Part shown: positions 1-5,411 of the stretch, in pieces
Layout: each line of letters starts with the position of its first letter
Numbering within the stretch: position 1 is the stretch's first letter
Assembly: GCA_021807645.1 (NCBI GenBank)
Contig: JAKBCP010000073.1
Coordinates: 1-5,411 of the forward strand
Reading direction: 5' to 3'
Origin: a bacterium
GTDB taxonomy: Bacteria; Vulcanimicrobiota; Vulcanimicrobiia; Vulcanimicrobiales; Vulcanimicrobiaceae
Length of the DNA stretch: 5,411 nt
Program-made: the position numbers and the translations under genes
Notes under the pieces: generated by a model
Seen by the model: the letters and a program-made list of their open reading frames with translations, nothing else
What the model was told of the DNA's origin: nothing
The model's database searches: none

Positions 1-185
1 GGCGTCGTAAGATTGACACGTGCGTCAGTACACTGCGCCGAGAGAATGACGGCGACCAGCAATTCGTAAGGGTTACGATAGGCGAGCGCCGTGACGGCGT
101 GCGGATAGGCCGCTTCGAGCAGCGCCAGCTCTTTTTTCGCGATCCTCTTCGAAACTTTACGCTTGGGAAACGGAATTACGGCCAC
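1..185 (-). CDS. nth: Endonuclease III (Nth), N-terminal part, cut by the window start
   Basis: DNA glycosylase/AP lyase of base-excision repair that removes oxidised pyrimidines; it is a helix-hairpin-helix GPD protein and normally carries a [4Fe-4S] cluster. Reading the minus strand from the GTG at 185-183 gives 61 codons with no stop. After a basic N-terminus (residues 1-18) comes an amphipathic stretch, then [20 protein letters not shown] (residues 37-56) and VNLTT. This matches the Nth N-terminal signature 'PFELLIAVxLSAQxTDxxVN', including the conserved Gln of SAQ (Q51). The catalytic Lys/Asp region and the cysteine cluster lie outside the window. The GTG is the only usual start codon in this frame between the signature and the divergent gene beginning at 240; no convincing Shine-Dalgarno precedes it, so the exact start is uncertain. 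The family call is secure because the motif is nearly diagnostic. It is a different gene from the mutY further right. Confidence 0.9.
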   Translation of the reverse strand, partial: MAVIPFPKRKVSKRIAKKELALLEAAYPHAVTALAYRNPYELLVAVILSAQCTDARVNLTT

Positions 186-203
186 GGGCGATCTTTTGCG
201 CTT

Positions 204-219
204 AACCGACGCAACCGAC
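204..219. repeat. Short tandem repeat in the nth/flavoprotein divergent gap
   Basis: The 54-bp gap between the divergent nth and flavoprotein starts (186-239) contains AACCGAC twice, at 204-210 and 213-219, with a 9-bp period; a degenerate copy, AACCGGC, lies at 229-235. Such a repeat could be an operator for the divergent pair, but it is short and could be chance in G+C-rich DNA. I found no convincing -10/-35 pair for either direction in this gap. Confidence 0.25.
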
Positions 220-239
220 CTGCCGATGAACCGGCTACG

Positions 240-1589
240 ATGAAAGGCGAACGAGAGGTCGATGACGTTGCCGTTATCGGCGGCGGCCTCGCCGGCGCGG
301 CGGTGGCGATCGCCTGTGCGCGCTTCGCGCGGCATGCGCGGTTGCGACTGTTCTCTCCCGAAGAACCCGGACGCGGCGCCGCCTACCGGGAAGGCTCGCC
401 GATATGGTTTATGAACGGACCCGCGCGCGCGATGAGCGTCGTCGCCGGCGATCCGGGGCATCTCGTGCGAACGCTACGGTGCGACCCCAATGCATTGCTT
501 CCCCGGAAGCGCTTCGGCGATTACGTCCGCGAATCGCTACGAATAGCTATCGATGGGCGCATGCAAGTGCGTGTCGAACGCACGGCGGTCGTCGATCTCG
601 ATCGCGCGGGGGACGGCTTCATCCTCACGGACGCTCGGAACCGCCGCTACCGCGCGCATACCGTCGTACTCGCGCTTGGGAACGCGAGACCAGCCGACAA
701 CTTCTTGCCGCGTGAACTCCTCGAGAGTGCGCGTTATTTCGGCGACCCATGGCGTACCGAAACGAACGAACTCCCTACGGGCGACATGCTCTGCATTGGG
801 AGAGGCCTCACCGCTATGGATCGGGTCGCCGCCTATTCCTATGCGGAACATCGTGGAACGGCATTCACGCTCGCGCGTCATGCCTATCTTCCCGCCCGCG
901 AAGTTCCCGCGATACGGGCATGCAATTTCCGCGCGTTGAATATCGACGAGCGCTCTCCGCTCTCGCTGATGCGTTCGGTGCGAGCGGCGATGCGCGACAA
1001 CATCGCCGCCGGCGGCGACTGGCGCGAAGTCGCCGAGGCGCTTCGGCAACCCTCCCAACGCATCTGGCTAGGGTGGACGAGCGCGCAGCGCCGACAATTT
1101 CTCGAGCGACTCGCACCGCTTTGGGGATCGCTTCGCTATCGCGTGCCGGCGGCGACCGAGGATGCGGTCATTGCCCTGCGCCGAGCGGGGCGCTACGTGC
1201 CGATCCAGGGCGAGATCGTTGCGGCCTCCGACGAAGCCGACGGTATCCGCATCGCATACCGTAGCGGCTCGGAGCAACGCAGCCTCATCGTCGCGTCGGT
1301 CGTCAACTGCACGGGCCCAAACGGCGATCTCGCCTTAAACCCGGATCCGCTCGTACGCGCCTTGCTGCGCCGCGGAATCATCCGCCGCGATTCGCTCGGA
1401 TTGGGTATCGACGCAACGCCGTATGGCGAAGCGATAGATGACGAGGGTCTCATCGACGAACGTTTGCTCGCGTTGGGCCCGATGCTCCGTGGAGTCCTTT
1501 ACGAAAGCACCGCCGTTCCCGAGATCGTCGAGCAGGCACGCGCGATCGCCGAACGGATCGCGCGCAACCGTGAGGAATGGGTCGCATGA
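240..1589 (+). CDS. FAD/NAD(P)-binding flavoprotein, YdhS/COG4529-like (NAD_binding_9 type)
   Basis: Predicted cytosolic flavin-dependent oxidoreductase of 449 aa; the family's reaction is not established. An N-terminal FAD dinucleotide fold shows GGGLAG at residues 14-19, followed by the family block GRGAAY (44-49). FAD/NAD linker motif VVLALGN is at 142-148. A second Rossmann-like motif, IGRGLTAMD, at 186-194 probably binds NAD(P)H. A late VVNCTGP (354-360) and the C-terminal block LGPMLRG...YESTAVPEI (412-429) are typical of the family; the order resembles flavin N- or S-monooxygenases. Start: the only in-frame starts are GTG at 99 and ATG at 240. The first would overlap nth by 87 bp and adds a low-complexity basic stretch before the Rossmann fold, so I chose 240, although no Shine-Dalgarno is visible there. 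The stop overlaps the downstream cysteine dioxygenase start by ATGA, implying translational coupling and a shared pathway. No signal peptide or membrane segment is seen. Confidence 0.88.
   Translation: MKGEREVDDVAVIGGGLAGAAVAIACARFARHARLRLFSPEEPGRGAAYREGSPIWFMNGPARAMSVVAGDPGHLVRTLRCDPNALLPRKRFGDYVRESLRIAIDGRMQVRVERTAVVDLDRAGDGFILTDARNRRYRAHTVVLALGNARPADNFLPRELLESARYFGDPWRTETNELPTGDMLCIGRGLTAMDRVAAYSYAEHRGTAFTLARHAYLPAREVPAIRACNFRALNIDERSPLSLMRSVRAAMRDNIAAGGDWREVAEALRQPSQRIWLGWTSAQRRQFLERLAPLWGSLRYRVPAATEDAVIALRRAGRYVPIQGEIVAASDEADGIRIAYRSGSEQRSLIVASVVNCTGPNGDLALNPDPLVRALLRRGIIRRDSLGLGIDATPYGEAIDDEGLIDERLLALGPMLRGVLYESTAVPEIVEQARAIAERIARNREEWVA
1573..1576 (+). promoter_or_regulatory. Ribosome binding site deciding the cysteine dioxygenase start
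   Basis: AGGA lies at 1573-1576 inside the end of the flavoprotein gene, 9 nt before the ATG at 1586. An upstream in-frame ATG at 1577 directly abuts AGGA and would leave no spacer, so the site supports starting at 1586, where ATG overlaps the preceding TGA as ATGA. Confidence 0.6.
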
Positions 1590-2077
1590 TCGCCGCGCTC
1601 GATATCGATCGCATCATTGCCGAGCGACTCGCCGAGCGCGAGCGCTGGGAGCCATTGCTACCCCGCAAAAAGGTTGGATATACGCGCTCGCGGCTCTTCG
1701 CCTCCGACGCGTTCGAAATTTTAGCCTTGCTGTGGTTTCCCGGCGCCACCACCCCGATTCACGACCACGGTGATTCCTACTGCGCGACGCGCGTGATCGC
1801 AGGCGAGCTACACGTGGCTCGGTACATTCGCGGGGACGTTGCGACGGCTGCCGGCGGATCCGGTTTACGGTTGGTCGGACGAAGCGTGCAGCACGTCGGG
1901 GAGGGCGACGCGCTCGACGGAGCGCGCGATCTTCACAGCGTCGCGAATAAATCCCCGAACGAAGCGCTCTCGATCCATCTCTACGCGCCTCGATATACCG
2001 AGTTCGGCATCTACGACGAATCGGGCCTTCGCCTCGCAACGGCGACGGCCCGTTACGACGCCGTATTGAACTTTTAG
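1586..2077 (+). CDS. Cysteine dioxygenase type I, cupin fold
   Basis: Non-haem Fe(II) dioxygenase predicted to oxidise L-cysteine to cysteine sulfinate with O2. The 163-aa protein is a single cupin domain, within the usual bacterial range but shorter than the roughly 200-aa mammalian enzyme. HxH is in PIHDHGDSYC (H59, H61) and the third iron ligand is H117 in DLHSVAN, equivalent to rat H86, H88 and H140. YTR (Y32, R34) matches rat Y58/R60; R60 binds the cysteine carboxylate and distinguishes CDO from 3-mercaptopropionate dioxygenase, which has Gln there. SIHLYAP (129-135) gives S129, H131 and Y133, equivalent to rat S153, H155 and Y157. C66 aligns with rat C93, so both partners of the Cys-Tyr thioether are present. 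It is coupled by ATGA to the upstream flavoprotein. An alternative start at 1577 would add three residues. Substrate is inferred from motifs; other thiols remain possible. Confidence 0.9.
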   Translation: MIAALDIDRIIAERLAERERWEPLLPRKKVGYTRSRLFASDAFEILALLWFPGATTPIHDHGDSYCATRVIAGELHVARYIRGDVATAAGGSGLRLVGRSVQHVGEGDALDGARDLHSVANKSPNEALSIHLYAPRYTEFGIYDESGLRLATATARYDAVLNF

Positions 2078-2079
2078 AT

Positions 2080-2988
2080 TCAGGCTAGCGATATTCCGTC
2101 ACCGTCGCGCGCAACGACGCCGTCTTTCTCTAACGCGGCCACGAACTCGTCGAAGCGTTCGCCGATATTCGGTGGTACGATGCCGATGATCTCGCGCTCC
2201 AAATCGAGTAGCGATATTCGCTCTCCGGGCGGTAGTTCGCGCAGACGATCGACGATACGTCCGCGGGCGAAGCGTGCCGTCGATTCGAAAGGGACGGGAT
2301 CTTTCGCGCTGGGCGGCTTGGCATATTCCTCGCGCAGGCGCTCGAGGCGCGCTGCATCGATCGGCGCGGCGGCGCAAAGCGTTTGCAACGGACACCCCGC
2401 GCAACGGGGTGCGCGAGCGGTGCATACGAGCGCGCCCAGGTCCATCATCGCCGAATTCCAATCGTGCGCTTCGCCTTTGGGTACGAGCTCGCGTGCGATC
2501 CGTTCGAGCTCCTTTGTGCTCGCCTTTATGGGATATTCGATACCGAAATGTACCCGATGGACGATGCGACGAACGTTGGTGTCGTTCGCTGCCGCGTCGT
2601 AATTAAAGGCGAAAGCGCGAATCGCGGCAACGGTATACGGCCCGACCCCAGGCAATTCGAGGAGCGCCTTTTCGTCGCTCGGCATCTCGCCGTCGAATTT
2701 CGCAACTACGGCATCGGCAAGCGCCTTCAATCGAACCGCTCGCGTGTTATAGCCGAGCCCTTTCCAATAGCGCACCACCTCCGAACGCGGCCCCTTCGCC
2801 AACGCCGCAAATGTCGGGAAACGCGATATAAAGGTTCCGAAGATCGGCACCACGCGATCGACCTGCGTCTGCTGCAGCATAAACTCGCTCACGACCGTAT
2901 AGTACGGGTTTCGCACGACGCGCCACGGTAAATTCGCCCGCCCGTATTTCGCATACCAGGCAAGCAGGCGTTTTTGAAGCCCGGTCAT
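2080..2988 (-). CDS. mutY: A/G-specific adenine glycosylase MutY, short form without NUDIX-like domain
   Basis: Removes adenine mispaired with 8-oxoguanine or guanine in base-excision repair. The 302-aa protein starts LPWR (20-23) and has SEFMLQQTQV (34-43), with E35 equivalent to catalytic E. coli E37. GLGY is at 77-80, the hairpin LPGVGPYT at 112-119 (as in Geobacillus MutY, with Tyr at the E. coli S120 position) and catalytic D136 in NDTNVRR. The MutY signature MMDLGALVC leads into a C-x6-C-x2-C-x5-C cluster (C189, C196, C199, C205) for [4Fe-4S]. After the cluster only about 97 residues remain, lacking visible similarity to the NUDIX-like 8-oxoG-recognition domain of E. coli MutY (350 aa). 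They resemble the short C-terminus of actinobacterial MutY (RGRIVDRLREL, then a probable winged-helix-like segment). The ATG overlaps the TGA of the upstream MocR gene (ATGA); only a weak purine-rich site is present, so coupling is likely. Its stop is 2 bp from that of the convergent dioxygenase gene. Confidence 0.93.
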   Translation of the reverse strand: MTGLQKRLLAWYAKYGRANLPWRVVRNPYYTVVSEFMLQQTQVDRVVPIFGTFISRFPTFAALAKGPRSEVVRYWKGLGYNTRAVRLKALADAVVAKFDGEMPSDEKALLELPGVGPYTVAAIRAFAFNYDAAANDTNVRRIVHRVHFGIEYPIKASTKELERIARELVPKGEAHDWNSAMMDLGALVCTARAPRCAGCPLQTLCAAAPIDAARLERLREEYAKPPSAKDPVPFESTARFARGRIVDRLRELPPGERISLLDLEREIIGIVPPNIGERFDEFVAALEKDGVVARDGDGISLA

Positions 2989-4454
2989 CCGCGCAGGCTA
3001 CGCATCGCTTCGCCGATACGACGGATACCCTCGGATATCTCATCGCGTCGGACTGCAGTTAGGGCCAAACGGAAATTGTGATCGCCGCCGGAGTTCGCGA
3101 AGAACGCCTCCCCGAAGAGAAAGGAGGCGCCGAGACGCTCGGCGGCATCGAGAAGCGGGCGCGCGCGCATCTCGCGCGGCGTCGCGACCCAGAGATAGAA
3201 CCCGCCGCTGGGGCCGATCGCGCGAACGCCGTTCGGCCAATATTTCGCGATCGCTTCATCGGCGATTCTCCGGCGCAGGTGAAGCTCTTCGCGCAGCTGT
3301 TCGATGTGCGCGTCATAGCCGCGCTCCAAGTAGTCGACGATGGCGGCCTGCACGTAGAGGCTGGTCGCCATGTCGTACGCCTGTTTGCGCATGAGCAGCC
3401 GATCGACGATCGTGCGCGGGGCGACCATCCATCCGACCCGCAAGCTCGGAGCGATGGTTTTGCTGAAGGTCGAGAGATAGACGACATGGTCGGGCGCAAG
3501 CGCGAGCAACGGCGTTTCGTTGTGCGAAGCGAGCGGACCATAGGGATCGTCTTCGATGATCGGAACCCCGGCACGGCGTGCAATCGTTGCGAGCCGCTCG
3601 CGCCGATCTGCGTTCATGGTGACGTTCGTAGGATTATGCATCGAGGGCATCGTGTAGATAAAGCGTGGACGACGCGTACGCAGAATCGCCTCGACGTGAT
3701 CGACGCGCATGCCTTCGTCGTCGACAGGAATGGGAATCGCGCGTAAGCCGCCGATTTGAAAGATCTGCAGCGCTCCCGGATACGACGGAGATTCGACGAT
3801 AATTTCGTCGCCGGCTTCGGCGAGGCTCTGCGCGACGATGGTGATGCCTTGCGTCGAACCGGTTAGCACGATGACGTTCTTCGCAACGACGCTGCGCGCG
3901 CCGCGAGCGCGCATGCGCGCCGCGATCGCCTCGCGTAACGGCTCGTAGCCCTCCGAATCGCCGTACGACAGAATGAAGCGTGGATCGCTCGCGACCCGCG
4001 CGAAGGATCCCGCAAGCTCGACCAGCGGCGAGGGTTCGTCGGGGGCGACGCCCTGCACGAACGATATCCGCCCGGGCTCCTGTTTTGCCGCGAGCTCTCC
4101 GAGTACCATCGGGAACTCGCCGACGCGCCATGGCGGCAGCGTCACCCACCACGGGACGCTCGCTCCGCGTTCTCCCGCCGAGACGGCGCGCTTGCGCGAT
4201 GCGACCCGCGAACCGGAGCCGACGCGCTGGTCGAGCAGGCCGTCGGCGACGAGCTCGCGATAGGCGCGCACGACCGTACTGCGGTTGATCTCCAGGCGAT
4301 CGGCCATAGCCCGCTCGGGGGGCAATCGCGTCGATTCGGGCAGCGAACCGGAGAGAATCGCCTCGCGCAGCCCTTCGTAGAGCTGCCGGTAGAGCGGCAC
4401 GATCGAGTCGCGATCGAGTTGGAGGGGTAGGTTGGGCGCACCAATCTTACTCAT
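2985..4454 (-). CDS. MocR/PdxR-type regulator: GntR winged helix fused to PLP aminotransferase domain
   Basis: Predicted PLP-responsive DNA-binding transcription factor, 489 aa, typical MocR length. Residues 16-88 form a GntR-type winged helix: PLYRQLYEGLREAILSG, LPPERAMADRL, then the recognition helix NRSTVVRAYREL (57-68) and wing GLLDQRVGSGS. A roughly 45-aa linker leads to a fold-type-I aminotransferase domain with YGDSEGYEPLREAIA (164-178), HNPTN (273-277, N274 contacting PLP), EDDPY (301-305, acidic partner of the PLP nitrogen, Y305), the Schiff-base lysine K332 in STFSKTIAPSLRVGW (R339), and substrate-carboxylate Arg R462 in FRLALT. The catalytic set is intact, so residual or true aminotransferase activity (2-aminoadipate/kynurenine type) is possible. 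Start: ATG 4454 is preferred over in-frame GTG 4475 because that GTG lies within the extended -10 promoter and neither has a Shine-Dalgarno. It is first gene of an operon with mutY and divergent from lpd; ligand and targets are unknown. Confidence 0.9.
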   Translation of the reverse strand: MSKIGAPNLPLQLDRDSIVPLYRQLYEGLREAILSGSLPESTRLPPERAMADRLEINRSTVVRAYRELVADGLLDQRVGSGSRVASRKRAVSAGERGASVPWWVTLPPWRVGEFPMVLGELAAKQEPGRISFVQGVAPDEPSPLVELAGSFARVASDPRFILSYGDSEGYEPLREAIAARMRARGARSVVAKNVIVLTGSTQGITIVAQSLAEAGDEIIVESPSYPGALQIFQIGGLRAIPIPVDDEGMRVDHVEAILRTRRPRFIYTMPSMHNPTNVTMNADRRERLATIARRAGVPIIEDDPYGPLASHNETPLLALAPDHVVYLSTFSKTIAPSLRVGWMVAPRTIVDRLLMRKQAYDMATSLYVQAAIVDYLERGYDAHIEQLREELHLRRRIADEAIAKYWPNGVRAIGPSGGFYLWVATPREMRARPLLDAAERLGASFLFGEAFFANSGGDHNFRLALTAVRRDEISEGIRRIGEAMRSLRG

Positions 4455-4465
4455 GGATGGAGCCA

Positions 4466-4474
4466 ATTGTACCA
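4466..4474 (-). promoter_or_regulatory. Extended -10 promoter for the MocR-mutY operon
   Basis: On the minus strand the sequence TGGTACAAT reads 4474 to 4466: an extended -10 (TGn) followed by TACAAT, one mismatch from TATAAT. Transcription should start near 4459, only about 5 nt before the ATG at 4454, so the mRNA would be essentially leaderless, in keeping with the missing Shine-Dalgarno. The segment at the -35 distance (CAGAAG) is poor, as is tolerated with an extended -10. Confidence 0.5.
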
Positions 4475-4481
4475 CGGAGGC

Positions 4482-4500
4482 CCGCCGCCTTCTGCGGCGG
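4482..4500. repeat. Perfect 7-bp inverted repeat in the MocR/lpd intergenic region
   Basis: CCGCCGC (4482-4488) and GCGGCGG (4494-4500) are perfect inverted repeats separated by 5 nt. In RNA this would be a very stable G+C hairpin, but no T-run follows on either strand, so it is not an intrinsic terminator. It lies immediately upstream of the MocR extended -10, over its -35 region, and 54 bp before the lpd start, so a role as a regulatory dyad or lpd leader hairpin is possible. Confidence 0.5.
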
Positions 4501-4510
4501 AATAATCGAG

Positions 4511-4522
4511 GGGTACCTACCC
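4511..4522. promoter_or_regulatory. Small palindrome GGGTA-CC-TACCC upstream of lpd, possible operator
   Basis: A perfect inverted repeat with 5-bp arms and a 2-bp centre lies 32 bp before the lpd GTG. It sits between divergent genes, one encoding a regulator, so it could be a binding site. MocR proteins more often bind direct repeats, so this is not specific support for MocR binding. I see no convincing -35/-10 pair for lpd; AATAAT at 4501-4506 is the only A+T-rich candidate -10 and lacks a matching -35. Confidence 0.3.
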
Positions 4523-4541
4523 ATCATCCACGCCTGCGCGT

Positions 4542-4547
4542 AAGGAG
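4542..4547 (+). promoter_or_regulatory. Strong Shine-Dalgarno of lpd
   Basis: AAGGAG, a near-consensus site, lies 7 nt before the GTG at 4555 and fixes that start. It is by far the strongest ribosome binding site in the window, consistent with high expression of a central-metabolism enzyme. Confidence 0.85.
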
Positions 4548-4554
4548 TCTTTTC

Positions 4555-5411
4555 GTGGCCGAACATCAGGTCGATGCCGTCGTCATCGGTGCGGGCCCCG
4601 GCGGTTATCATGCCGCCATCCGGCTCGGCCAACTTGGGAAATCCGTTATCTGCGTCGATCGCGACGAAGTCGGCGGAGTCTGCCTGAACTGGGGCTGTAT
4701 TCCCACGAAAGCGCTTTTGCACGTCGGTGAAGTGATTCGCCACATCGACCACGCCGAAGCGATCGGGTTGAAGGTTCCCAAGGCGACGGTCGATCGCGCC
4801 GGAGTCGAAAAATTCAAGAATGACGTCGTTGCCTCAAACGTCGGCGGCGTGAAGACGCTCTTCAAAGCGAACAACGTGCAGTTCATGTACGGCGAGGCAT
4901 CGTTCGTCTCGCCGAACGAGATCGCGCTCAAAGGCAAAGACGGAAGCAACGAGCGGATCCGAGCCACGCATGTCGTGATCGCAACCGGCTCGGCACCAAT
5001 CGATATCAAGGCCTGGCCGCGCGACGGCAAACGCATCATCAACTCCGACGATGCCGTCGGCATCAAGCAGATCCCGAAGACGATGCTCGTCATCGGCGGC
5101 GGCGTGATCGGCCTGGAGTTTGCGACGGTGTACACCCGCATGGGCGCGCAGGTACTGGTCGTCGAAGCGCTGCCGCAGATTCTCACCGGCAGCGACATCG
5201 AGATTTCGAAGACGCTCGGACGCATTCTTAAAAAGCAGGGTGTCGAGATCATGCTCGACACGAAAGTCTCCGCACTCGAAACCACCGCCAAAGGCGTTAA
5301 GGCAACGATCGCCGGCGCGGGAACCGGCGGCAAAGAAGAGACGCGCGAGTTCGAGATGGCGCTGGTCGCCGTCGGGCGCCGCCCCGTCACCGACGCACTC
5401 AATCTCGCCGC
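4555..5411 (+). CDS. lpd: Dihydrolipoyl dehydrogenase (E3), 3' end cut by the window end
   Basis: Flavoprotein E3 subunit of the 2-oxoacid dehydrogenase complexes and glycine cleavage system, reoxidising dihydrolipoyl groups with NAD+. 285 codons are present of about 460-475 usual. The N-terminal FAD motif GAGPGG is at residues 12-17. The redox disulfide is C43/C48 in GGVCLNWGCIPTKAL, typical of Lpd rather than mercuric reductase (usually CVNVGCVPSK). ATGS (143-146) closes the FAD domain. The NAD domain has IGGGVIGLE (180-188) and an acidic E204 ending its second strand (VVVEA), which favours NAD over NADP. VAVGRRP (271-277) is the second FAD contact. The dimerisation domain and its HxxxxE catalytic pair lie beyond the window. 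The GTG start is set by an AAGGAG site 7 nt upstream. It is divergent from the MocR gene across 100 bp. No E1 or E2 gene is visible, so its partner complex is unknown. Confidence 0.93.
   Translation, partial: MAEHQVDAVVIGAGPGGYHAAIRLGQLGKSVICVDRDEVGGVCLNWGCIPTKALLHVGEVIRHIDHAEAIGLKVPKATVDRAGVEKFKNDVVASNVGGVKTLFKANNVQFMYGEASFVSPNEIALKGKDGSNERIRATHVVIATGSAPIDIKAWPRDGKRIINSDDAVGIKQIPKTMLVIGGGVIGLEFATVYTRMGAQVLVVEALPQILTGSDIEISKTLGRILKKQGVEIMLDTKVSALETTAKGVKATIAGAGTGGKEETREFEMALVAVGRRPVTDALNLA

Noticed and set aside
99..239. N-terminal extension of the flavoprotein from GTG at 99
   Set aside because: It would overlap the nth coding region by 87 bp and adds 47 basic residues before the FAD-binding fold that normally begins near the N-terminus.
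537..1058. Minus-strand open frame opposite the flavoprotein gene
   Set aside because: Shadow of the plus-strand gene, which has consecutive family motifs through the same interval.
2383..2931. Plus-strand open frame of 182 codons opposite mutY
   Set aside because: The minus frame carries the full MutY active-site and cluster motifs; this frame has none and no ribosome binding site.
3078..3746. Plus-strand open frame of 222 codons
   Set aside because: It is antisense to the aminotransferase domain of the MocR regulator and is rich in Arg/Asp/Ala with no domain; open only because of the G+C-rich codon pattern.
4482..4500. Intrinsic terminator at the G+C-rich hairpin
   Set aside because: No T-run follows on either strand, and it lies between two divergent gene starts where no transcript needs to end.
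4608..5402. Minus-strand open frame of 264 codons
   Set aside because: It lies wholly antisense to lpd, whose motifs (CxxxxC, two Rossmann folds) are unambiguous; its translation is Ser/Thr/Pro-rich shadow sequence with no recognisable domain.
1..5411. CRISPR array, tRNA/rRNA gene, insertion sequence or prophage signal
   Set aside because: No regularly spaced repeats, no cloverleaf-like or rRNA-like stretch, and no transposase or integrase coding sequence were seen; nearly every base is covered by five confidently assigned protein genes plus the partial nth.

Overview
The window is a compact, moderately GC-rich bacterial chromosome segment (roughly 60% G+C by eye). It has very short gaps, two ATGA stop/start overlaps, two GTG starts and weak or absent Shine-Dalgarno sites at several genes. 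All genes are metabolic, repair or regulatory; I see no mobile element, RNA gene or CRISPR array. The MutY has the short form seen in actinobacteria, and the dihydrolipoyl dehydrogenase carries the CLNWGCIPTKAL active site. A Terrabacteria-type lineage, possibly an uncultured one such as Eremiobacterota, would fit, but this is a low-confidence guess.

Left part, 1-2077. The window opens inside a leftward endonuclease III gene (nth), of which only the N-terminal 61 codons are present. A 54-bp divergent gap follows. Then comes a rightward two-gene operon: a COG4529/YdhS-type FAD/NAD(P)-binding flavoprotein and, overlapping it by ATGA, a cysteine dioxygenase. The dioxygenase keeps its three iron-binding histidines, the substrate arginine and both residues of the Cys-Tyr cofactor known from the mammalian enzyme. 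The pair suggests a thiol or sulfinate oxidation module whose second step is unknown.

Middle part, 2080-4454. A leftward operon meets the dioxygenase gene tail to tail with 2 bp between stop codons. In transcription order it is a MocR-type regulator (GntR-type winged helix fused to a fold-type-I aminotransferase domain) and, overlapping by ATGA, a short MutY adenine glycosylase. The MutY lacks the usual NUDIX-like C-terminal domain.

Right part, 4455-5411. A 100-bp divergent intergenic region holds an extended -10 element for the regulator gene (probably an almost leaderless transcript), two perfect inverted repeats and a strong Shine-Dalgarno. It leads into a dihydrolipoyl dehydrogenase gene (lpd) that is cut off by the window end after 285 codons. 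The MocR regulator may control itself and lpd from this region, but its targets cannot be read from the sequence.

Two helix-hairpin-helix base-excision glycosylases (Nth and MutY) therefore flank the flavoprotein-dioxygenase operon. No clearly new system stands out. The most interesting items are the flavoprotein-CDO pair, the mammalian-like Cys-Tyr signature in a bacterial CDO, the MutY with a replaced C-terminus and the structured regulator/lpd intergenic region.
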